Shown here: piece by piece, positions 9,301 through 18,877 of the stretch | Layout of the letters: each line of letters begins with the position of its first letter | Position numbering within the stretch: position 1 is the first letter of the stretch | Assembly: GCF_000372725.1 (NCBI RefSeq) | Contig: NW_005194754.1 | Coordinates: forward strand, 301,057-331,056 | DNA from: Emiliania huxleyi CCMP1516 | Taxonomy: Eukaryota > Haptophyta > Isochrysidales > Noelaerhabdaceae | DNA: 30,000 nucleotides | Direction of reading: 5' to 3' | Position numbers and translations under genes: made by a program | The notes under the pieces: generated by a model | Told to the model about the DNA's origin: nothing | Database searches by the model: none | Seen by the model: the letters and a program-made list of their open reading frames with translations, nothing else

Positions 9301-10073
9301 GAGACCTAGCATGCGAACAGGCGAGATGATGGTGGCCGTGAGGTGGTGACATGTGCAGAGCACATCCGCCCCCAGACCTTGCCCTTCTCGACGCAGGCCT
9401 GGAAGGGCAGCAGGTAGCTGTCCACAAGGTCCCGCCGCGAGATGGTGGCAGAAAAGTCGTGCCGCGTGTGCGTCTGCCCGCCCTCGGTCGCGTGCTCCAT
9501 GCTGTTGGCCGCGTAGTGCTTGCAGCACGCCGACGCCTGGATGTGTGCGCCGCCGTCCTCGGGCGCCCGCTCCATCCCCGTCACAAACGCCTCAGCGTAC
9601 TCTCCAACCAAATACGGGTCCTCGCCCGGCACCTCGATGTTGCGCCCCCACCGAGGCTCGCGTGCGAGGTTGATGACCGGCGCCCAGAAGCTCGACCCGG
9701 CCTGGCCTGCGTTCATCAGCGCCCGCGCCTCGTGCCCAATCTGCCGCCCCGTGAGCCGCCAGAGGGTCCGGTTGAAGGACATGCCTGTCGTAATGGGGTA
9801 GGCGAACTTGGTGGTCTGCTTGCCGCCCGAGACGCCGGAAGAGGCCTCCTCCCACCAGTTGTACGCGCTCAGGCCAAGCGACTTGATCTCTACGCCCGCC
9901 GTGTTCAGGTTGGGGATCTTTTCGTCGAGCGACATGCGGCCAAGCATGTCGGTGATGCGTTCGTCGATGCTGAGCGACGCGTCACACCATGGCTGTTTGT
10001 GATACGGCGCGGCAGTATCGACGCACGGGTTGTTTTGCCACGAGGTGGACGCTGACGCGAGCACTGCCAACAT
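6355..10073 (-). CDS. Glycoside hydrolase family 3, beta-xylosidase/glucosidase type, 11 exons
   Basis: Likely hydrolyses terminal beta-linked sugars. Exons, minus strand: 10073-9378, 9305-~9001, 8895-8667, 8586-8481, 8180-8065, 7737-7555, 7482-7470, 7368-7307, 7238-7012, 6937-6793 and 6605-6355. Spliced length is about 777 residues, normal for plant and fungal beta-xylosidases. Seen: AYNWWEEASSGV, EPRWGRNIEVPGEDPYLVGEY, CCKHYAANSME, then MCSYNAINGVPSC and GYITSDCDA (the Asp of SD is the expected nucleophile). The C-terminal domain has RTHRFYSGTPVVPFGFGLSYT, and a fibronectin-III-like end has VSVTNHGSMDADDAVLG and LFGFERV. Introns 8181-8480, 7738-8064 and 6606-6792 contain minisatellites. All joins keep frame except inside exon 9, where one base seems missing near 7204. 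The donor after exon 2 is ambiguous (9000-9012). The start at 10073 is the first in-frame ATG, and no clear signal peptide follows. Confidence 0.85.
6661..6807. repeat. 59-bp tandem repeat spanning an exon-intron boundary
   Basis: Two full 59-bp units (6661-6719, 6720-6778) and a partial third (6779-6807) with almost no divergence. The unit includes the last coding bases of GH3 exon 10 and its GC donor at 6792, so the donor sequence is present three times in a row. Confidence 0.85.
7797..8064. repeat. 22-bp intronic minisatellite, ~12 copies
   Basis: Perfect 22-bp units (ggcggtgctgggcagggagg plus ag) fill most of the 327-bp GH3 intron 7738-8064. The array ends directly at the donor side of the exon. 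Its translation is a repetitive shadow ORF, not a protein. Confidence 0.9.
8249..8472. repeat. 10-bp intronic minisatellite with a two-letter variant pattern
   Basis: Twenty-two consecutive units of GGYGTGGCGG inside the 300-bp GH3 intron 8181-8480. The third base is T or C, giving the order TTCTTTCCTTCCTTCCTTCTTT. The middle shows a higher-order 40-bp period (TTCC). Confidence 0.9.
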
Positions 10074-10104
10074 GTTGATGACAGCGCCGCGAAAGAATTC
10101 TGAT

Positions 10105-10290
10105 ACAATTGTACCGGGTGGCGGCGTGCCGTCCTCCCATCCCTCCCTTGGGGTGTCTGTTTTCTTTCTTTTTTTAGAAAACGCGGACGCCCAAGGGTGG
10201 ACGACGGCTAGCGCATCACACCCCTCTCCTTAAAATCCCTGTGTGGTGGCGGCGTGCCGTCCTCCCATTCTCCCATCCCTGGATGATTTG
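10105..10290 (-). repeat. Dispersed repeat family E, two inverted units
   Basis: Reverse-strand copies of the CCATCCCTCCCTTGGG / GGCGGCGTGCCGTCC block, once at 10120-10175 and again at 10225-10275, with CCTTAAAATCCCTGTG between them. It lies immediately upstream of the GH3 start codon, so the GH3 promoter or leader is in or beyond the repeat. Confidence 0.75.
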
Positions 10291-10679
10291 TCCATTTTAT
10301 TTCTTTTCTCCTCCCCCTCGTGTTTTCTTCGTTTCGTTCTTTATCCCTCCCTGATTCTCTACTCTGTATTGCTAAAAATCTCAATACATATTCTTTGCCC
10401 GTATGTGTATTCTTTTCTAAAATCAAAAATCTCTCTCTCTCGCGTGCGAGCCGCGTTTGAGTACGAGAGTACGGGGGGGGGGGGGGGGGGCAAGTAAACC
10501 GTTACATTTTTGAGCTAAAATTCTTTCTGGCGCACATGGGTTGTAAAATTCTTTAGACTTTACGCTGTGGTCCACGTGACAAACAAACGTCTCGCGCGCG
10601 CGTGAACAGGGCTCCAGGCCCCAAATTACGTGTGAGTGTTAGAGTTGTTTGGTATTGCTAAAAATCTCTCTCTCTCCAC
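10291..10679. other. AT-richer spacer with an 18-base poly-G run
   Basis: The spacer between the divergent GH3 and glycosidase-like genes. It contains pyrimidine-rich DNA, a G18 homopolymer at 10473-10490 and two copies of attgctaaaaatctc (near 10368 and 10654). No gene is seen. The second copy abuts the truncated coding fragment that follows. Confidence 0.5.
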
Positions 10680-11432
10680 GTCTACGACGCACTCGACCCC
10701 GCGGGCCGAGTGCGCTGCCGGCTGGCATGGTCGCGCAATCCGCTGGAGGGGTGGAAGTGGGTCGAGGGCGACGAGGCGCGAGGACCGGAGTTTGTGCCGC
10801 TCGGAGCGCCATCCGCCTTTGACTCGCATGTCTGCTTCGCCGCGGCATCTCCCGTGGCGTGGCGCGGCGCGGAGCGGATCTACTACATGGGCGGGAACGG
10901 ACCTCACTCTGGCGCACGCAACTCCTCTCTCGGCATGGCGACGCTGCGGCAGGACGGGTACGCAGGGCTAGCGGGTCGCGGCAGAGTGACATTGCAGCCG
11001 GTGCTGTGCACCGCTGAGCTGCTCACAGTGACGTATGACGCTCCGCCCGGCGGCGGCTCGCTGCGCATCGGCCTCGCCAACGAGAGCGCCGCGGTGGGCC
11101 TCTCGCTGTCCCACTCGATACCGCTCACGGGCTCCGCCACCGACGCGTCGATGCACTTTGAGGGAGGATGCGGCGGGCCGAGCTTCTACCCCTTTGTCGG
11201 CAAGATCGTAACCCTGGCGGTGGTCATAGAGGGGGGAGGCACGCTCTACACTGTCGGCTTTCGGCCGCGCGAGGGCCAGGCGGGGGCGGCGGGGGAAGAG
11301 GGGATGAGAGGCGCAAGGTTCAGCCGCAGCAGCGACTGTCCTTCGAGACTGTCCTCAACATTAGAGTACGCTGCCCGAGCGCGCTCCTCGGGATCAGCGC
11401 TCACGATTCCAGTCACGCGGCGCCCTAACTAA
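10680..11432 (+). pseudogene. 5'-truncated glycosidase-like fragment (GH43/GH32-like)
   Basis: An open frame of about 250 codons from 10662 to the TAA at 11432, with an in-frame stop (TAA at 10659) just upstream and no ATG at the natural start. Sequence typical of propeller glycosidases is seen: RNPLEGWKWVEG, AFDSHVCFAAASP, IYYMGGNGPHSGARNSSLG, LRQDGYAGL. It is followed by a C-terminal beta-sandwich-like part (GGSLRIGLANE, and DASMHFEGG near 11140). The N-terminal half of the propeller is absent. Either an upstream exon is spliced in from beyond the repeat-rich spacer or the gene is a remnant. Its position head-to-head with GH3 suggests a former carbohydrate-degrading pair, which is inference. 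The family assignment is tentative. Confidence 0.5.
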
Positions 11433-12998
11433 ATCGCAATCACAAAGTTCTACGGCTTTACCACATTGCACATATACCAGCACGCAGCAGCCAGCAGCAA
11501 GCACGCGCTGGCAGCAGCTCTGATCGTCTTCTCTGGCTCGCTATTGCAATGTGTCACATGGCATCACACACACACCAGTGTGTATATGTAACGTAGCCTT
11601 GCATACGGGGGAAGGATCGAGTTGACGGAAATCGGAGGACGCGACCCTCTTCGCCACAGACGGTCCCGCGCCTCGCCGCTGTGACGGCTACACGACCGCG
11701 GCTCGTGTGCGTGTCGCCGTCTTTATCCGGAGTGAAAAGTCCAACGCACTCGTCGGTGGCGGCTTCCCCCAACCTGCGCCGCGCTCGGCGAACCTCGACA
11801 GCGCCTTCGGTGGCATGCACCTCTTTGCGACTGAAGCCTGGAGAGAAGCTCCTCTGCTGCGCACAGCTCTGCACAGTTGGCACAGCCCACTGTGCGGCTG
11901 CCACAGCGCTGTGACAGCGATGGGCTCGCCCTCACTGCCTCACTGGCCCTCTCTGTCACTTGAGACTTGTGCTGCGGCTTGTGTGAGCGACACTGCTCGG
12001 CGACTGCCGGCACACTGTGAGACCATGTGGTAGAGGGCCCACAGCGTCCTAATCTAAAATATGAGGATTCAGGAGTGCATGCACATGTACATGTACATGT
12101 GGGTGTGAGGTAAAACCACGCTACCAGCGCTTGGTCACATCGGCCCCGAGGTCAGATGACAGATCCAACTCTACTCTGTTGATGAAGATTGATGACAACA
12201 CTTGCCTCTAGCTCGCTGGAGCCGAGCAGGAAGGAGGGCCTGGCGCACAACCCCTGTGCAACTCAGGGTCATTTCCCCTTTACTGTATATGTAGCTACCT
12301 TACACGTAGCTAGTACAAGTAGTAGTACGTGGCTGGGTTCACAGCGATTGTAGGAAAATGACGGGACCACTTGACGGTCGCGGCCTTCCGACTCGCGCCT
12401 CCGCCTCACTGGCACTATTGTAGCCCTGGCCGTTGCGCGTGCGGAGTTGAAGTTCCGGAGTGAAAATTCGAACGCGTTCTCTCACGGTGACCAAAAAATG
12501 TCCACCTCAGAGGCACCTCCGGAGGCAGGCCGCCGCACGCCGGCGACACAGCTCCAGCTGTCGAACTGACCCGCAGCTCCTATCAGAGCGGGAACTGTGA
12601 CAAAAGTTGACTGAGGCGGTTGTCAGGAATCATCATACGGATCACATGGTGGCTCTCTCATGACGGGAGACCGCCCGACCACTCCTGGGTGGCACTGCCA
12701 CCGGTGTCGCTCGACGTCCTGTTGACAGCGTGCCGACAGCGACACAGACCATGTGGGACGCGTCGAGTATCGACCTCTACTGCTTACCCAGCCTTCGAGT
12801 GTATCCTGGCTGTGGTCCCACACCCACTGGTGTCCATCTCAGAGACCGCAGGAGGTCATGAGGGTCGATGGGAGTGCCAACCCCACAATGCCTAAAAACC
12901 CAGCCCAGTACGGTACGCGCTCGCACGGACACGTGTGAGTCTGATTGACGTAGAGAGCCGACTCTTTGCGAGCGCCGTACAACCTACAACGTACTCCC
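11433..12998. other. 1.5-kb intergenic region, no gene recognised
   Basis: Short frames only. A small (acatgt)n repeat lies near 12083-12100, and CACAG/CTGTG-rich sequence at 11865-11915. No tRNA or other RNA gene was seen. It separates the 3' end of the glycosidase-like fragment from the 3' end of the kinase gene. Confidence 0.5.
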
Positions 12999-14804
12999 TC
13001 ACCCGGGGACATCACAGCGCAAGTCGCTCACGGCCTCGGCGTCACCGCTCTCCCGGCGCGCGCGCAACCTCGCCAGCAGCAGCATCTCGTAGCAAGCGGA
13101 CGGGTGGTCAAAGAGCTGCTCCTTTACAGACGCCTCGACCTCCCGCCGCCTCAAGCCGAGCTGCTCCAGGCGGGCGATCGTCTCGCCGTCGAGCGGCGTG
13201 CCCTCGGCGGGCGGGTCACTGCCGGGCGGCGGCAGCCTCGCGTCCACTCCCGTGAGCCAACGGCTCGCGCGCACCGCGCGTGCGTCTGCGCGCTGCTCGG
13301 GCGACAGGCAGAGGAGCGACCCGACGAGCGAGCACGCCTCGGGCGAGACTGTGCTGGGCAGCTCGAAGCGGCCCGAGACGACGCGCCTCTTGAGCTCGGC
13401 GGCGGAACACGCCTGGCGAGGGGAGGGGGGGTGCGAGGTGCGCGGCGGCGGATGGCGGCGGGCGGGTGCAGTGCGGGCCTGGAAGGGCAGCACGCCCGCG
13501 AGCATTGTCGCGAGCGCCACGCCGAGCGACCACATGTCGACCTGCGGCCCGCGGTACACCTCGCCGCCGAAGATCTCGGGCGCGCTGTAGCAGGGCGTGC
13601 CGTACGAGCGGTGGAGCGCCGTCTCCCTCCGGCAGACGCACGCGAGCCCAAAGTCGATCAGCTGCACGCGCGTGAGCGAGCCGTCCAGCACGAAGTTGTC
13701 CAGCTTGAGGTCGCGGTGGCAGACGCCCGCCTCGTGGCAGTAGTCCACCGCGCCGACCATCTGCGCGAAGAGCGGCCGCGCGCGCGCCTCGCCGAGCCTC
13801 CGCAGCGAGGTGACCAGCTGCTGCAGCGTCCCGCCCGCAGAGTACTCCATCACGATGTGGATGGCGCGAGGCGTGGAGATGACCTCGAACAGCCTCGCCA
13901 CGCCAGCGTGCCGCAGCCGCTTGAGCACCCTCACCTCCTGCTCCACCGTCCGCCTCAGCGCCGGCGTGTGCAGCTTGGAGCGATCGATCGTCTTCATCGC
14001 GGCGCGCTGCCTCGTCAGGAGCGAGACGACGAGCGACACGGACCCGAAGGCGCCCCTGCCCAAGGCCCGCTCTCGGCGGTACAGGCTGCTCGCGTCACAC
14101 GCCGGGCTTGCCCTCCCAGAGTAGAGCCGGAGGGCGGACGCCGCCGCCGACGGCGACGGCCCTCGCTCCGGCGTCGCCCGGGGCGCCGGGGACGCGGTCG
14201 CGGGCCGAGCGGCAGCTGGGTGCGCAGACGCGGGCCGAGCAGACGCGGGCCGAGCAGTCGCGGGCCGAGCAGTCGCGGGCCGAGCAGTCGCGGGCCGAGC
14301 ATAGGCGGGTTGTGCAGAGGCAGGCCGAGCAGAGGCCGGCCGAGCATAGGCGGGTTGTGCAGAGGCAGGCCGAGAGTTCGGTCGAGTCGAGGCTGGCTGA
14401 GCGTAGGCGGGCCGAGAGGTGGGCTGCACCGGCACACGGGCGGCGGAGGCGGCGAGGCGCAGCGCCGGGCTGGCGTGCGGCGTGACCGGACGGGAGTGCG
14501 GCCGTGGTGGCGGAGGAGGCGTGCGCCGCACCCCGGGAGGAGTCATTCTGCCGGGCCGGAGCGCCGGGCTCCTCGCCATGATGGCCAGCCGAGGCACGGG
14601 CGGCTGGCGGTGCGTCGAGTTGGTAGCGTTGGCAGCGGTCGGAGACACCTCGGCCATAGTGCAGAGCCGCGAGGGACGGCGGACAGGCGTGCTGCCTTTG
14701 GGCGGCTTGGGACTCGGGCTGTGGAGTCGTGCAGAGAGCTTGGTGAGATACGATGAACTTTTCTGACGGCCGAGCGGCGTCTCGAGCTGCACGTACACGC
14801 GCAT
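12999..14804 (-). CDS. AMPK/MARK-type serine/threonine protein kinase with UBA-like domain
   Basis: Phosphorylates Ser/Thr. About 579 residues when the intron is removed. Start chosen at the ATG at 14804 (MRVYVQLETPLG), as the frame upstream has no better ATG. Residues ~1-240 are a disordered Pro/Ala/Arg/Ser linker. The kinase domain follows: glycine loop LGRGAFGSV (~residue 247), AMKTI with the ATP-binding Lys (~270), HRDLKLDNFVL (~361), DFGLA (~383) and GTPCYSAPEI (~405). An in-frame 66-bp GC-AG intron (13413-13478) interrupts LPFQ|ACSAAEL; removing it restores normal spacing in subdomain X. The C-terminal ~60 residues (LDGETIARLEQLGL to CYEMLLLARL) match the UBA-like domain of AMPK-related kinases. 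All catalytic residues are present. Upstream activation through the T-loop Thr is expected for the family. Confidence 0.85.
   Translation of the reverse strand: MRVYVQLETPLGRQKSSSYLTKLSARLHSPSPKPPKGSTPVRRPSRLCTMAEVSPTAANATNSTHRQPPVPRLAIMARSPALRPGRMTPPGVRRTPPPPPRPHSRPVTPHASPALRLAASAARVPVQPTSRPAYAQPASTRPNSRPASAQPAYARPASARPASAQPAYARPATARPATARPATARPASARPASAHPAAARPATASPAPRATPERGPSPSAAASALRLYSGRASPACDASSLYRRERALGRGAFGSVSLVVSLLTRQRAAMKTIDRSKLHTPALRRTVEQEVRVLKRLRHAGVARLFEVISTPRAIHIVMEYSAGGTLQQLVTSLRRLGEARARPLFAQMVGAVDYCHEAGVCHRDLKLDNFVLDGSLTRVQLIDFGLACVCRRETALHRSYGTPCYSAPEIFGGEVYRGPQVDMWSLGVALATMLAGVLPFQARTAPARRHPPPRTSHPPSPRQACSAAELKRRVVSGRFELPSTVSPEACSLVGSLLCLSPEQRADARAVRASRWLTGVDARLPPPGSDPPAEGTPLDGETIARLEQLGLRRREVEASVKEQLFDHPSACYEMLLLARLRARRESGDAEAVSDLRCDVPG
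14215..14420. repeat. Coding tandem repeat in the kinase linker
   Basis: 15-bp units (e.g. gggccgagcagtcgc) repeat through this stretch, encoding RPATA/RPASA/QPAYA pentapeptides on the minus strand. Larger blocks of ~60 bp are also duplicated (14296-14325 versus 14341-14370). The unit stays in frame, so the repeat can expand without breaking the kinase. Confidence 0.8.
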
Positions 14805-15029
14805 GTTGCTCCACTCCGCCGGATCGTCTGTGGCCCGGAACGTCTGTGGCCTTCTGACGCGTGCGCCCCGGGCCCGCAGGCCGTGTGCTTTTTGAGAGAG
14901 GCTCGTCTCTTGAGAACTGCGGCTACGACGGCGCTCTAGCTCGCCAGCGCAGCGTTGCGGCAGTTCAACTTTTTTGAACTTTTTGTGCCTTCGGCTTTTT
15001 TTGAAAAACGGAGCGCACTCACACACTGG

Positions 15030-15032
<3 letters not shown>

Positions 15033-15068
<36 letters not shown>
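15033..15068. repeat. (GA)18 microsatellite
   Basis: Thirty-six bases of perfect GA repeat upstream of the kinase gene (pyrimidine-rich on the kinase's strand). It may lie in its 5' leader or promoter. Confidence 0.9.
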
Positions 15069-15071
<3 letters not shown>

Positions 15072-15088
15072 CCAATGGCCGTTATCCG

Positions 15089-15619
15089 TTAGTGCGGACG
15101 TCGCCGCGGCTCGCCTCTGCCGCGGCGGCTGCTGCGCGCACGCGGCGGCGCCGCTCTCTCGCGAGACGGCTGGCGACGCGGCTCGCCGCCGACGTACGGT
15201 GCGCTCGTCCGACGGTCCGCAGCGTGGCGTGCGCGGCGTTGAGCGCCGCTCTGCGAGCGCCTCTGCGCCTGCACTGCCTGTCTCTGTTGCTGGTGGTGGT
15301 GGTGGTGCTGCTGCTGCTGGTGCCGATGCTGCTGCTGGCGCGGCGCGGCTGTGCGACTGGGCTCGACGCGCGCGTCGCGAGCGTCTGACGCGGCGGGCGG
15401 CGTCGGGCAGGTGCGCTTCTCTCTCGGGTGGTGGTGGTGGTGCTGCTGCTGCTGCTGGTGGTGCAGATGCTGCTGCTGGTGCGGCGCGGCTCTCCGACGC
15501 GACTCGATGCGCGCGTCGTGGCTATCTGACGCGGCGGGCGGCGTCGCGGGCGGCAGCGGTGGCGGCTCGCGGGTGGAGGTGGAGGCTGGTGGCTGTGGTG
15601 GACTTTGAGTTTGTTTCAT
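15089..15619 (-). CDS. Hypothetical His/Gln-rich low-complexity protein
   Basis: 176 residues from the ATG at 15619. The frame holds two related blocks of poly-Gln/poly-His (HQQQ...HHHHH), each followed by PPAASD..DAR(I/V)E, reflecting a ~130-bp tandem duplication at about 15283-15410 and 15418-15545. The rest is basic Arg/Ala/Pro. No domain is recognised. It lies upstream of the kinase on the same strand and could be an upstream exon, a separate small gene or just GC-rich repeat DNA. Frames on the plus strand are also open, so coding evidence is weak. Confidence 0.25.
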   Translation of the reverse strand: MKQTQSPPQPPASTSTREPPPLPPATPPAASDSHDARIESRRRAAPHQQQHLHHQQQQQHHHHHPREKRTCPTPPAASDARDARVEPSRTAAPRQQQHRHQQQQHHHHHQQQRQAVQAQRRSQSGAQRRARHAADRRTSAPYVGGEPRRQPSRERAAPPRARSSRRGRGEPRRRPH

Positions 15620-16727
15620 GGTCGAGTACGGGGACCGGGGGGTCAACCGGGAGGCAGGGGGTTCAACCAGGCGACGGAGGACCGTGGGCCATCGCGGGGA
15701 CTGCTGCGTACGGAGGACGCGGCAGGCAGATCCGGATGGTCTCACCCGGTGGGAGGCACCGAGGCGTCTTGGACGCTCAGCTCTACCTTAAGCTCCTGAG
15801 GGGCGCGTGGTTTTAACCACGTAGTAGGACTACAACCCACCACAGACACCCTCGCCACTCCTCACGTGTACACACTCCCTCACCCTCTCCTCTCTCCTCT
15901 CTCTCTCTCTCCTCTCTCTCCTCTCCTTGTCTGTGCTGTCTGCCTGACTCAGGCACTAATTCTGCCGATGCGAGATTGTGTGTGGGCTGCTCCGAGGGGG
16001 CCCTGTGCGATCCGATGGGTAGGGAGTCTGTGCCCGGGCGGTGTCCGGTGCGGAGTCTCTCTCTGATCCCACCTGTGGTGTTGGGTGTGAGGTCGTGGAA
16101 GCTTCGATCCCAAGGGGGGGAGCCGAGCCCACTCATAACCAACTCTCAGGGGCAGTAGGTGGGCGAGCTTCAGGCACGCTCATCTCGATCGTCAAGACGT
16201 TGCTACGCGCGGTCTTCCGCGGGGGGAGCTGCGTCGACGGGTGCGGGACCGCGGCGCAGCCAGTGCCGCGGCGAGGCCTCCGGCTGTTTGCGGCGGGCGG
16301 CTTGCTGCTCGCTGCGATGGCGAAAAACTCGTCTCGCCACACGCCAAGGGCTTATGCTCTGGCGAGACGTGAGGCGCATGCGCCCAGGAGGGGAGGGGGC
16401 ATGCGTAACGACACTGCTAGAGATGCCTTTCGGGGCCCAGAGATAAAACTTCTGTGATGCCATGCGTGACCTAGTAGTGTCCCCAGCTATGGGCGTGTCC
16501 ACGTTGGAGCCAGGTGTGGTGTGGGCGCGAGAATAGCTCCGCCGTTCATGGAGGCAACCGATGCGAGTCGACTGGTGTGTGTCGTCGTGGTTTCGTATCA
16601 AGAATTCTCTCTCTCTCACTGGCACGACACGGGCGCAGACAAGACCGACGCCCTTGCCAGCCTCGGCGTGTGCCTCGGCCCCTGTCAGTGTGCCTGTGGT
16701 AGCGAGAGAGAGAGAGACTGCCAGCGA
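15620..16727. other. Intergenic region, CT-rich, no gene recognised
   Basis: Includes a CT-rich tract (15885-15930) and several open but featureless frames. One segment at about 16160-16340 (plus) reads like an isolated exon (TLISIVKTLLRAVFRGG) but has no partner exons that I could find. Confidence 0.4.
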
Positions 16728-17195
16728 GAAGCCTGTTAGGCTGAATATACTTTTCCTCTCGCACCCCGTCTCTTTTCCTTTCTTTTTTCTCTACAGCACC
16801 CTCTCTTTTCCTCTCTCTTTTCCCGGGGAAACCATCAAATTTTCCGGGCTCTGAGCCGAGACCCGAGTCTGAGGCTCGTTTGGGGCCGGCCCAAAATCAG
16901 CCAAATCTGCGAAATACCGGGTATTTTGCGGGTATACCTGGAAACCCCCGGTATACCTGAAAAATACCCTGGTCCCTGCGACCGCCTGGGTATCGTGCCG
17001 ATTTCCTCAATTTTGCCTCAGATTTTGCCCCAGACCAGCTCTCAGACTCAGGGAAACTCGCTCGCGAGTTTCCAGAATGGTCAATGGAGCACCAAACACC
17101 CTCTGTTTTCCCTGGAAATTTCCGGAAACGCAAAGTGCTGGGGACCCTCTGTTTTCCTTTTTGTTTGCCGGAAAAGTATATGCAGGCCAAGAAGC
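16728..17195 (+). mobile_element. MITE-like element, family D copy 1
   Basis: About 430 bases (16755-17180) match the complete element at 18418-18869 in the same orientation, including ctcgcaccccgtct and cagattttgccccagaccag. Its ends form imperfect inverted repeats sharing ATATACTTTTCC, different from the ends of copy 2. No transposase frame. The hAT-like element 17196-18121 abuts its right end. Confidence 0.7.
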
Positions 17196-18121
17196 CTGAG
17201 GGAGGGTGTAGAGGATGTAGATAGAGTGTAGAGCGCTGTAGAGCTGTAGAGATGTAGAGCGCTCTGGAGCGCTGTAGAGCAATGTAGAGCTGTAGAGCTC
17301 TACATCCGGCGCGGGACAGAGCGATGCAGATGTAGAGCGATGTAGAGGCGCTCTACAACGTGAAATCTCTACAACAAACTCTACCTCGAGGTACTCGAAC
17401 TCGAGTACATCAAAAGCGGCGAACGAGGCACGGACGGTCGCTCTCCGACATTAGGCGCGTTGCACTTGCCAGTGCTGCCCTGGCCTTCTGTCTGCCCGCC
17501 CAATGGGTGGCAAGTGCCTCTGCTGCTGTGGCATGCCTCACGGCTGCGACTGGCCGGCGCCTCGGCGCGTCAGCTCGGCTCGGCGTAGCGATAGTGGCCA
17601 GCGCAACTCGCCTGGACTCAACGCTCAGCCAGGAGCTCCCGCACGCGCTGGCGCGAGGCATGGCGCATGCAACGCGCAGCAATGCTCGCCTCGCCTCGCG
17701 CAAATGCGACCGTCCTCGCAGCCGACAGTCCACCGCCTGCTAAAGAAGCACAGCGACGAATGCGGCACCGGCGACGCATGGCAGGCTGGTCATGACGCAG
17801 TTATAGGGTGTTGGTGTGCCGTCAGAGTGACTCTCTGTGTGTCAGGGATAGTCAGGGCCGTTCATCAGAGCTCCAGTAAGCTCGGAGACACCCCACTAGT
17901 GCGGCTCGACCTCTTTGAGTCACTGCCTTCCCGGCGGGTTGGCTGTAGAGCCTCTACAACAAACTCTACAGCAAAATCGCGCTCTACAGTGCTCTACATC
18001 TGCATCGCTCTGTCCCGCGCCGGATGTAGAGCTCTACAGCTCTACAGCGCTCTCCAGCGCTCTATACATCTCTACAGCTCTACAGCTCTCTACACTCTAC
18101 ATCCTCTACACCCTCCCTCAG
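17196..18121 (-). mobile_element. hAT-like MITE, copy A (926 bp)
   Basis: Ends are inverted repeats starting CTGAGGGAGGGTGTAGAGGA, each continuing for ~150 bases as GTAGAG-rich subterminal repeats. The interior is the reverse complement of copy B at 26846-27718. The flanking 8-mers caagaagc and cgagaaga agree at 6 of 8 bases, a worn target-site duplication. No transposase is visible, so it is non-autonomous. A frame conserved between both copies (near 17503-17830) probably reflects DNA similarity rather than a protein. Confidence 0.85.
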
Positions 18122-18417
18122 CGAGAAGAGCTGGAGGTCGCTAGACTGAGATGAGACCGCCAGAGTTGGGAGTCCACCAACCATCGTGCATCGAGGGGTC
18201 CTCCCGTAATCGACCCTATCCAGTGCTCAAGTGCTCAAGTCCACTGAGCACCGCGCTGCGAGCCTGTCGTGTCCCTTGTCAGGACACAGGAGCAGGAGAA
18301 CCCCCTGTGGCCTGTGCCCCTGTGATCGTCCTTCCAAAATCCTGCTCGTGCAGGTGGGGACCCTGCCCTCCGCCCATCCCTCGTTTGGGTTCCCTCCTTT
18401 CTTTCTTCCTTTCGGGC
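18122..18417 (-). repeat. Dispersed repeat family E, reverse copy split by a MITE
   Basis: Reverse-strand match to 4160-4360, including ctagactgagatgagaccgc, CAAAATCCTGCTCGTGCAGG and CATCCCTCGTTTGGG. The repeat is interrupted at its A/G-rich end by element D copy 2, whose target duplication lies at 18410-18417. Confidence 0.75.
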
Positions 18418-18877
18418 TTGGGCTCAACAAGGTTTGCCTCTCGCACCCCGTCTGTTTTCCTTTCCTTTTTTCTCTACAACACCCTCTCTCTTCCTCTCTA
18501 TTTTCCGGGGAAAACTCCGTGGAAATCGTCAAATTTTGGGCGCTGTCCGCGCTGAGCCGAGTCTGTGTCTGAGGCTGGTTTGGGCCCAAAATCAGCCAAA
18601 TTTTAGGCCAAATCGGCAACATGCCGGGAATTTCGCGGAGAACCCGTGTATACCTGGAACTTACCCTGCGACCGCCTGGGTATTTTGTCGATTTCCTCAA
18701 TTTTGCCTCAGATTTTGCCCCAGACCAGCTCTCAGACTCAGGGAAACTCGCGAGTTTCCAGAATGGAGCACCAAACACCCTCTGTTTTCCCTGGAAATTT
18801 CCGGAAACGCAAAGTGCTGGGGACCCTCTGTTTTCCTTTTTGTTTTCCGGAAAACCTTGTTGAGCCCAATTTCGGGC
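18410..18877 (+). mobile_element. Complete MITE, family D copy 2, with 8-bp target duplication
   Basis: The element body is 18418-18869 (452 bp). Terminal inverted repeats are 18 perfect bases, TTGGGCTCAACAAGGTTT at 18418-18435 and its complement at 18852-18869. The target duplication TTTCGGGC is perfect on both sides (18410-18417 and 18870-18877). Eight-base duplications fit the hAT superfamily. No coding capacity. Confidence 0.9.

Noticed and set aside
6779..9427. An 882-codon minus-strand open frame
   Set aside because: It runs through exons in wrong frames and unspliced introns (Pro/His-rich repeats). Only short pieces match the GH3 family. The 11-exon reading explains the conserved parts.
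13413..13478. Kinase frame reading straight through without an intron
   Set aside because: The 22 extra codons (Pro/His/Arg-rich) break normal spacing between LPF and the following helix, and both edges fit CAG|GC...CAG|G. An intron is more likely, though unspliced in-frame translation cannot be excluded.
12966..14756. 596-codon plus-strand frame opposite the kinase
   Set aside because: Arg/Pro/Gly-rich antisense shadow without any motif.
16041..16457. Isolated exon-like frame near 16160-16340
   Set aside because: No start codon, splice partners or family match were found. It was kept only as a remark in the intergenic entry.
17503..18144. 213-codon frame in the hAT-like MITE, partly conserved in copy B
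   Set aside because: Conservation equals that of the surrounding DNA, the frame ends in terminal-repeat sequence, and no transposase or other domain is visible.
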